A DNA stretch of 64,000 nt, from contig CAYVQF010000009.1 of the NCBI GenBank assembly GCA_964454015.1, positions 53,077 through 117,076 of the forward strand, read 5' to 3'. A program made the position numbers and the translations under genes. Under the pieces are notes generated by a model. It saw nothing but the letters and a program-made list of their open reading frames with translations. It did no database searches and was not told the origin of the DNA. This DNA is from CAYVQF01 sp964454015. GTDB taxonomy: Bacteria > Myxococcota_A > Bradymonadia > UBA4248. Positions 60,255 to 64,000 of the stretch are shown in pieces (the stretch's first letter is position 1; every line of letters starts with the position of its first letter).

Positions 60255-60407
60255 GGCGACGTCCTCGTGAAAAGGAAGCGGAGGCGAGCGCACGGAGCGT
60301 GGCCCGCGCCCAAGCTAGCACGGTGCGGTGCTGAGGCAAAAAGCGAGGTTGGCGGTGTGGCGGTGTGGCGGTTTCAGGGATCCACGCGGCAGGGGGCGTG
60401 CGCGGCG

Positions 60408-61175
60408 TCACTCGGCGAAGATGAGCTGGAGGGCGGCGGCCAAGGTGACCAGGATCAGAAAGGCCAAGACCACTTTCTGGCCGCCTCTGTGGGCGAAGAG
60501 GGCGCCGAGCTTGGCGCCGAGGAGGGCACCGACGGCGAGGGTCATGCCAGGGAGCCATTGCACCTGGCCGTGGTAAAGGAAGATGCCCAAGACCGGGAGG
60601 GTGTAGAGGGCGATGATGACATTCTTGGCACCTGCGGCGGGGAGGAGGCGCCAGCGGCCCAGGGCGACCATGGCCAGCGGGATGATCGCGCCGAGGCCGG
60701 CCTGGATGAAGCCGCCGTAGATGCCCATGGCGAACATGGCGAACATGAAGAGAGTTTGCCGGCCCGCGGAGAGGGGCGCAGGTGCAGCGTCGTCTTTGAG
60801 GAAGGTTCTGGGACTGAGGAGGGTAAAGGTGAGGGCCACGAGGAGGGCGCCGCCGATGACGGTACGCATCTGGGTGGCGTCGATGCCGACGGCGAGCCAA
60901 GCGCCGAGGAGAGCCCCCAGGAGTGTGGGGAGGGTGGCCCAGAGGGTCGCGCGGGCAGGAAAGGGGGCGCGGCGGTGCATCTCCCGGGCGCTGGCGGCCG
61001 ATTGGATGAGCATGAAGATGCGGTTGGTGCCGTTGGCGTCGGTGGCGGGTAGGCCGGCGAAGATCAGGATGGGGATGGTGAGCAATGAGCCACCGCCCGC
61101 CATGGTGTTGATGATGCCAGCCAGCACGCCGCCGCCAAGGAGTAAGAGCGTCGTTCCAATGAGTTCCCCGGTCAT
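60408..61175 (-). CDS. TauE/SafE-type permease
   Basis: 255 residues with seven to eight membrane segments. The N-terminal repeat has G-G-G-V-L-A-G-I-I-N-T-M-A-G-G-G-S and the C-terminal one G-I-Y-G-G-F-I-Q-A-G-L-G, the two inverted copies of the TauE/SafE family. Members export sulfite, sulfoacetate or other organic anions. ATG 61175 is chosen as the first codon of the hydrophobic part. The longer frame from 61364 has no homology. Confidence 0.85.
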   Translation of the reverse strand: MTGELIGTTLLLLGGGVLAGIINTMAGGGSLLTIPILIFAGLPATDANGTNRIFMLIQSAASAREMHRRAPFPARATLWATLPTLLGALLGAWLAVGIDATQMRTVIGGALLVALTFTLLSPRTFLKDDAAPAPLSAGRQTLFMFAMFAMGIYGGFIQAGLGAIIPLAMVALGRWRLLPAAGAKNVIIALYTLPVLGIFLYHGQVQWLPGMTLAVGALLGAKLGALFAHRGGQKVVLAFLILVTLAAALQLIFAE

Positions 61176-61347
61176 GGTGCGTCCTTGGCCATTGCTGCGC
61201 CGGCGGAGGCGGCGCTGGTCGCAAGGTGGGCTTGGGCGGCGCGGGTTGTCAAGGGGATGTTCAGGGACTATAGCAGCCCCGTGACGTTGCGGTTGCCCAC
61301 GGGGCGGTGACGTTTTTCGCAACCAAGCATGCAGGGGAGGACACAAG

Positions 61348-61569
61348 ATGCGGCAGAAGATCATGACGGCGTTGGAAGGTATTCGTGTGCATCTACAGGC
61401 CGATGGCGGTGATGTCGAGTTCGTGGACTACGTGGATGGTGTGGTGAGCGTGCGCTTGACCGGGGCGTGTCATGGTTGTCCTCACGCCATGGTGACCCTA
61501 CGGCACGGGATTGAGCGCCAGCTCAAAGAGGCCTTCCCGGAGATCGTCGCGGTGGAGAAGGTGGATTGA
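61348..61569 (+). CDS. NifU C-terminal-domain Fe-S scaffold protein
   Basis: A 73-residue single NifU C-terminal domain. The C-x-x-C is in A-C-H-G-C-P-H-A (about 40-47), the family wording, with L-Q-A-D-G-G-D-V-E-F before it. NfuA-type proteins carry an assembled 4Fe-4S cluster and pass it to apo-proteins. It stands upstream of an Mrp-like ATPase on the same strand, 62 bases apart, so a shared role in cluster delivery is likely. GGGGAGG precedes ATG 61348. Confidence 0.93.
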   Translation: MRQKIMTALEGIRVHLQADGGDVEFVDYVDGVVSVRLTGACHGCPHAMVTLRHGIERQLKEAFPEIVAVEKVD

Positions 61570-61631
61570 CGGGTGATGTGCATCCCGCGGGGCTTTGATG
61601 AGCTGGGAACGCGGCATGAGGGGCTGAAGAG

Positions 61632-62798
61632 ATGCAGAGACAGATCGAAGAAGCGCTGCAACGGGTCTTGGGCAAAGACGCGCCGGTGGCGCAGGTGAGC
61701 TTTGGCGAGGAGGCAGGGCGGGTACATGTGAGCTTGGTTTTCGCCCCGGCCGTGGTGGCTGCGGAACGTTTTGCCCTGGAGGATCGGGTGCGGGCGGTGG
61801 TCGCCGGTGTGCCTGGGGTGGTTGACGTCAGCGTCTCGTCGCGCACGACCAAGGCCGCGGCCGCGGCCGCGGCGCCGGCGGCTCCGTCGGGGGCGGGTTG
61901 CGCTGGGGGTCATGGAGGTCACGGACCTGGCGTTGCGCCCGAGCCGGCGCCTTTGGCGGGCGTGGGGCGGGTGATCTTGGTTTGTAGCGGCAAGGGGGGG
62001 GTGGGCAAGAGCACGGTGGCGACGAATCTGGCCTATGCGACGGCGCGCATGGGCTATGGCGTCGGCCTCTTGGACCTGGACGTGCACGGTCCCTCTCTGC
62101 CGACCTTGTTGGGGATGACGCGACAGCCCATGGTCAGAGGCGAGCGCATTCAACCCATCGAGCACGGCGGGGTGGGGGTGATGAGCCTGGGTTTCGTCAT
62201 CGAGGCGGGCCAGCCGGTGATCTGGCGCGGCCCCATGGTGGCTTCCTTGGTCAAGCAGTTCTTGCGCGAGGTGGCTTGGGAGGGTCGGGACTACCTCTTC
62301 ATCGACATGCCGCCTGGGACGGGTGACGCTTACCTGACGGTGCTGCAGGAGGTGAAGGTCGATGGCGCGGTGGTGGTGACGACGCCCTCTGAGCTTGCGC
62401 TGGCCGATGTGGGGCGGGGGGTCGGGCTCTTCAAGCCTTTTGGGGTCGAGATCCTGGGGGTGGTCGAGAACATGAGCCACTTCGACTGGCCTGGCGCGAC
62501 AGAGATGGCCAGGCTGCTGGCGGCGATGCCCCACGACGGGGCGCACGGGTCGTTGGTGGCCGAGGCCGAGGGCTGGCTGGAGGCGCAGCGGCGGGTGCAC
62601 ATCTTTGGGGACGCGGCGGAACAAATGATTGCCGCCTTGGGGTTGCGCCTCTTAGGCCGTATCCCGTTGGATCCCCAGGTGCGAGCGCTTGGGGACGGAG
62701 GTGAGCAGGTGGTGACGCGCGCGGCAGAAGGCGTGGCGGGTCAGGCCTTTCGTGACGTGGCGCAGCGCTTGGTCGAAGCGAAGCCAGCAAAGACGTAG
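61632..62798 (+). CDS. Mrp/ApbC-type P-loop ATPase without its CxxC motif
   Basis: 388 residues. A short N-terminal FSCA/DUF59-like part (about 1-70) is followed by an Ala/Gly/His-rich linker. The MinD-type ATPase has the deviant Walker A CSGKGGVGKST (118-128), the Y-L-F-I-D-M-P-P-G-T-G-D segment and G-V-x-E-N-M-S. Mrp proteins bind and transfer 4Fe-4S clusters with a C-x-x-C that follows ENMSxF. Here the corresponding segment is ENMSHFDWPGA (279-289), so both cysteines are replaced (W286 and A289). The linker has one other Cys (in GAGCAGG). Cluster transfer may therefore be altered. Strand neighbour of the NifU-domain gene. Confidence 0.9.
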   Translation: MQRQIEEALQRVLGKDAPVAQVSFGEEAGRVHVSLVFAPAVVAAERFALEDRVRAVVAGVPGVVDVSVSSRTTKAAAAAAAPAAPSGAGCAGGHGGHGPGVAPEPAPLAGVGRVILVCSGKGGVGKSTVATNLAYATARMGYGVGLLDLDVHGPSLPTLLGMTRQPMVRGERIQPIEHGGVGVMSLGFVIEAGQPVIWRGPMVASLVKQFLREVAWEGRDYLFIDMPPGTGDAYLTVLQEVKVDGAVVVTTPSELALADVGRGVGLFKPFGVEILGVVENMSHFDWPGATEMARLLAAMPHDGAHGSLVAEAEGWLEAQRRVHIFGDAAEQMIAALGLRLLGRIPLDPQVRALGDGGEQVVTRAAEGVAGQAFRDVAQRLVEAKPAKT

Positions 62799-62818
62799 TC
62801 CACGGGGAGGAGGAGGTC

Positions 62819-63025
62819 ATGCAGAGTATCATCGATGGCTTGATTCGTTGGTTGAAGTTGCTGTTCAAGCCGAGCCTGTGGCGCTATAGGCGGCGCCTGG
62901 AGTCACGGGTGCGGGCCAAGACCGTTGGTAAGGTCCAGGCGAAGGTGCATCAGACACGTTCCAATGTGGACCGCAAGGTGTTTGCGGCGCAAGATCGTGC
63001 GCTGGGGGATAAGCCGAAGAAGTAG
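62819..63025 (+). CDS. Small basic protein, unknown
   Basis: 68 residues from ATG 62819 with a near-perfect GGAGGAGGAGG. An amphipathic/hydrophobic start (I-I-D-G-L-I-R-W-L-K-L-L-F-K-P) is followed by a strongly basic helix. The lead could sit in the membrane surface or bind nucleic acid. Twenty bases after mrp, so possibly co-transcribed. No family recognised. Confidence 0.55.
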   Translation: MQSIIDGLIRWLKLLFKPSLWRYRRRLESRVRAKTVGKVQAKVHQTRSNVDRKVFAAQDRALGDKPKK

Positions 63026-63231
63026 TTCTGGCTTTTGCGGGGCGGCAACAGGGGCCAGGGGGCGAGGTGGCGCGCGGTGCTGTCGGGGGTCTTTGGGGCC
63101 GGTCTGTTGTTGGCGCCTTGCGCGTTGCCTGTCAGTGCTGGGGCGTGTTATCCCTTTAGGCGTTATCCCGCGAGCAGGCGCGATGGTGCCTTGGTGGCCG
63201 GCGTCTGTCCGAGCGGAGCAGGGAGAGAGAC

Positions 63232-64000
63232 ATGGCAGAAGAGATTCTATTGGACTATGTCTTGGACCAGCCGGTGGTGGCGACGACGCAGAGCGAGACC
63301 CAACTCAAGGCTTTGCTGAAGATCAACGCTTCGCCGCGCATCCGGGCGGCGGCAGAGGTGCGGACGCGTTCTCACTTGTGCTTGGTGCTGGACGTGTCGA
63401 GCTCCATGGGTGACCGCGACATTCGCGAGCTGCGCAATGCGGCGAAGCGGGTGGTGGAGATGTTGCATCCTGGGGATGTGCTCAGCCTCATCGCTTTTCA
63501 GTCGGTGGTTTATGAGGTTCTGCAGGGCGAGGTCATGGGCCCGGCAGGGAGCCGGGATGCAGTGCTGCGGAAGATCGACATCATCGAGCACTACCGCGGG
63601 GGCGGGACCGACATGGAGCTGGCTTTGCGCAAGGCCGAGCACCAGCTCAATGTGGTGAACGAAGCCGGCCTGACGCGGAAGGTGCTGCTGCTGACGGACG
63701 GACGGGTCGATGGCATCGAGGGCCACTGTCTGCGCCAGGCCGAGGCCATGGCTGAGCGGGGCATTTCGCTCGATGGTTTGGGATTTGGCAAGGACTTCGA
63801 CTACAAGTTCATGCAGCGCTTGGTGTCCTTTGGCAATGGGTTCACGGGCAAGATCGATCGCCCTGAAGAGCTCAGCAAAGTTTTTGGCGAGCGGGTGGAG
63901 CGCTTGACCAATGCCGTGGCCAACCAGGTGCGGATGAAGTTGACCTTTACCCATCAGGTTCGGGCGGGGCGTGGTTATCGCTACAGTCCAGAGATGATGT
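63232..64000 (+). CDS. vWA-domain protein, partial at the window edge
   Basis: ATG 63232 opens a frame that runs past the right edge. The visible 256 residues contain a vWA domain with MIDAS L-V-L-D-V-S-S-S-M-G (about 50-59) and the second metal ligand T in G-G-G-T-D-M-E-L-A (about 123-131). Family alternatives include Ca-activated chloride-channel-type and Bat proteins. The rest lies outside. The 206-base gap before it (63026-63231) holds no recognised gene. Confidence 0.8.
   Translation, partial: MAEEILLDYVLDQPVVATTQSETQLKALLKINASPRIRAAAEVRTRSHLCLVLDVSSSMGDRDIRELRNAAKRVVEMLHPGDVLSLIAFQSVVYEVLQGEVMGPAGSRDAVLRKIDIIEHYRGGGTDMELALRKAEHQLNVVNEAGLTRKVLLLTDGRVDGIEGHCLRQAEAMAERGISLDGLGFGKDFDYKFMQRLVSFGNGFTGKIDRPEELSKVFGERVERLTNAVANQVRMKLTFTHQVRAGRGYRYSPEMM

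Noticed and set aside
59961..61052. Long + strand open frame (363 codons)
   Set aside because: Opposite the Cys-rich and TauE genes, low complexity, no family match.

Overview
The window is GC-rich (roughly 60 percent by eye) and densely coding. It looks like the chromosome of a Myxococcota-type or related former-deltaproteobacterial organism. This rests on family style, not on one diagnostic marker: lipoproteins with long Asp/Glu-rich linkers, a MopE-like Asp/Cys calcium motif followed by a MYXO-CTERM-like tail, choice-of-anchor (ASPM/SPD-2/Hydin-like) repeats, Cys-rich secreted proteins, a PilZ-like/J-domain fusion and a tRNA gene without encoded CCA. No rRNA, insertion sequence, prophage or CRISPR array was seen. 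The + strand is G-rich throughout, so + genes favour TTG/GTG codons and starts while - genes are rich in Pro and His. This suggests that + is the replication leading strand.

Layout. 1-1025: end of a FadL-type outer-membrane protein. 1066-3712: rpsP-khpA-rimM-trmD-rplS operon with a good promoter and terminator. 3943-6503: a membrane-inserted, degenerate SMC/YhaN-like protein followed by a metallophosphoesterase. 6515-11042 (-): an unknown protein, rnhB, a degenerate ADP-ribosylglycohydrolase-like membrane protein, prmC and an acidic lipoprotein. 11292-28376: one long run of translation genes (str, S10, spc and alpha clusters fused) from rpsL to rplQ. It carries secY and adk but lacks tuf, rplC, map, infA and rpsD at their usual places. 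28543-30886 (-): an IhfB/HU-type protein, a PilZ-like/J protein, a tail-anchored protein and tRNA-Ala(CGC).

31087-44570: a mixed accessory region. It holds a short MazG, a coiled-coil protein, a PAP2/IPC-synthase-like enzyme, an M15 peptidase lipoprotein, an aminotransferase/hybrid histidine kinase pair, a LOG-like protein, dnaK, a Cys-rich lipoprotein, groES-groEL (GroEL with an acidic tail), a response regulator and a small secreted protein. 44897-57106: a large MoxR/von Willebrand factor A cluster: an anchor-domain lipoprotein, a DUF4175-like coiled-coil membrane protein with 16 perfect Gly-Gln-Gln repeats, a MoxR ATPase, a DUF58 protein, a BatA-type protein, an unknown protein and a 969-residue double-vWA membrane protein. 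57342-64000: two small heat-shock proteins, a lipoprotein, a DnaQ-like exonuclease, a Cys-rich anchored protein, a TauE permease, a NifU C-terminal domain/Mrp pair for Fe-S cluster handling, a small basic protein and the start of another vWA protein.

The less ordinary parts are proteins that keep a family's architecture while losing its key residues (the SMC-like protein without Walker A, the ADP-ribosylglycohydrolase-like protein without its metal motif, the Mrp ATPase without its CxxC), the pruned and internally re-promoted ribosomal cluster, and the repeat-bearing MoxR/vWA cluster.
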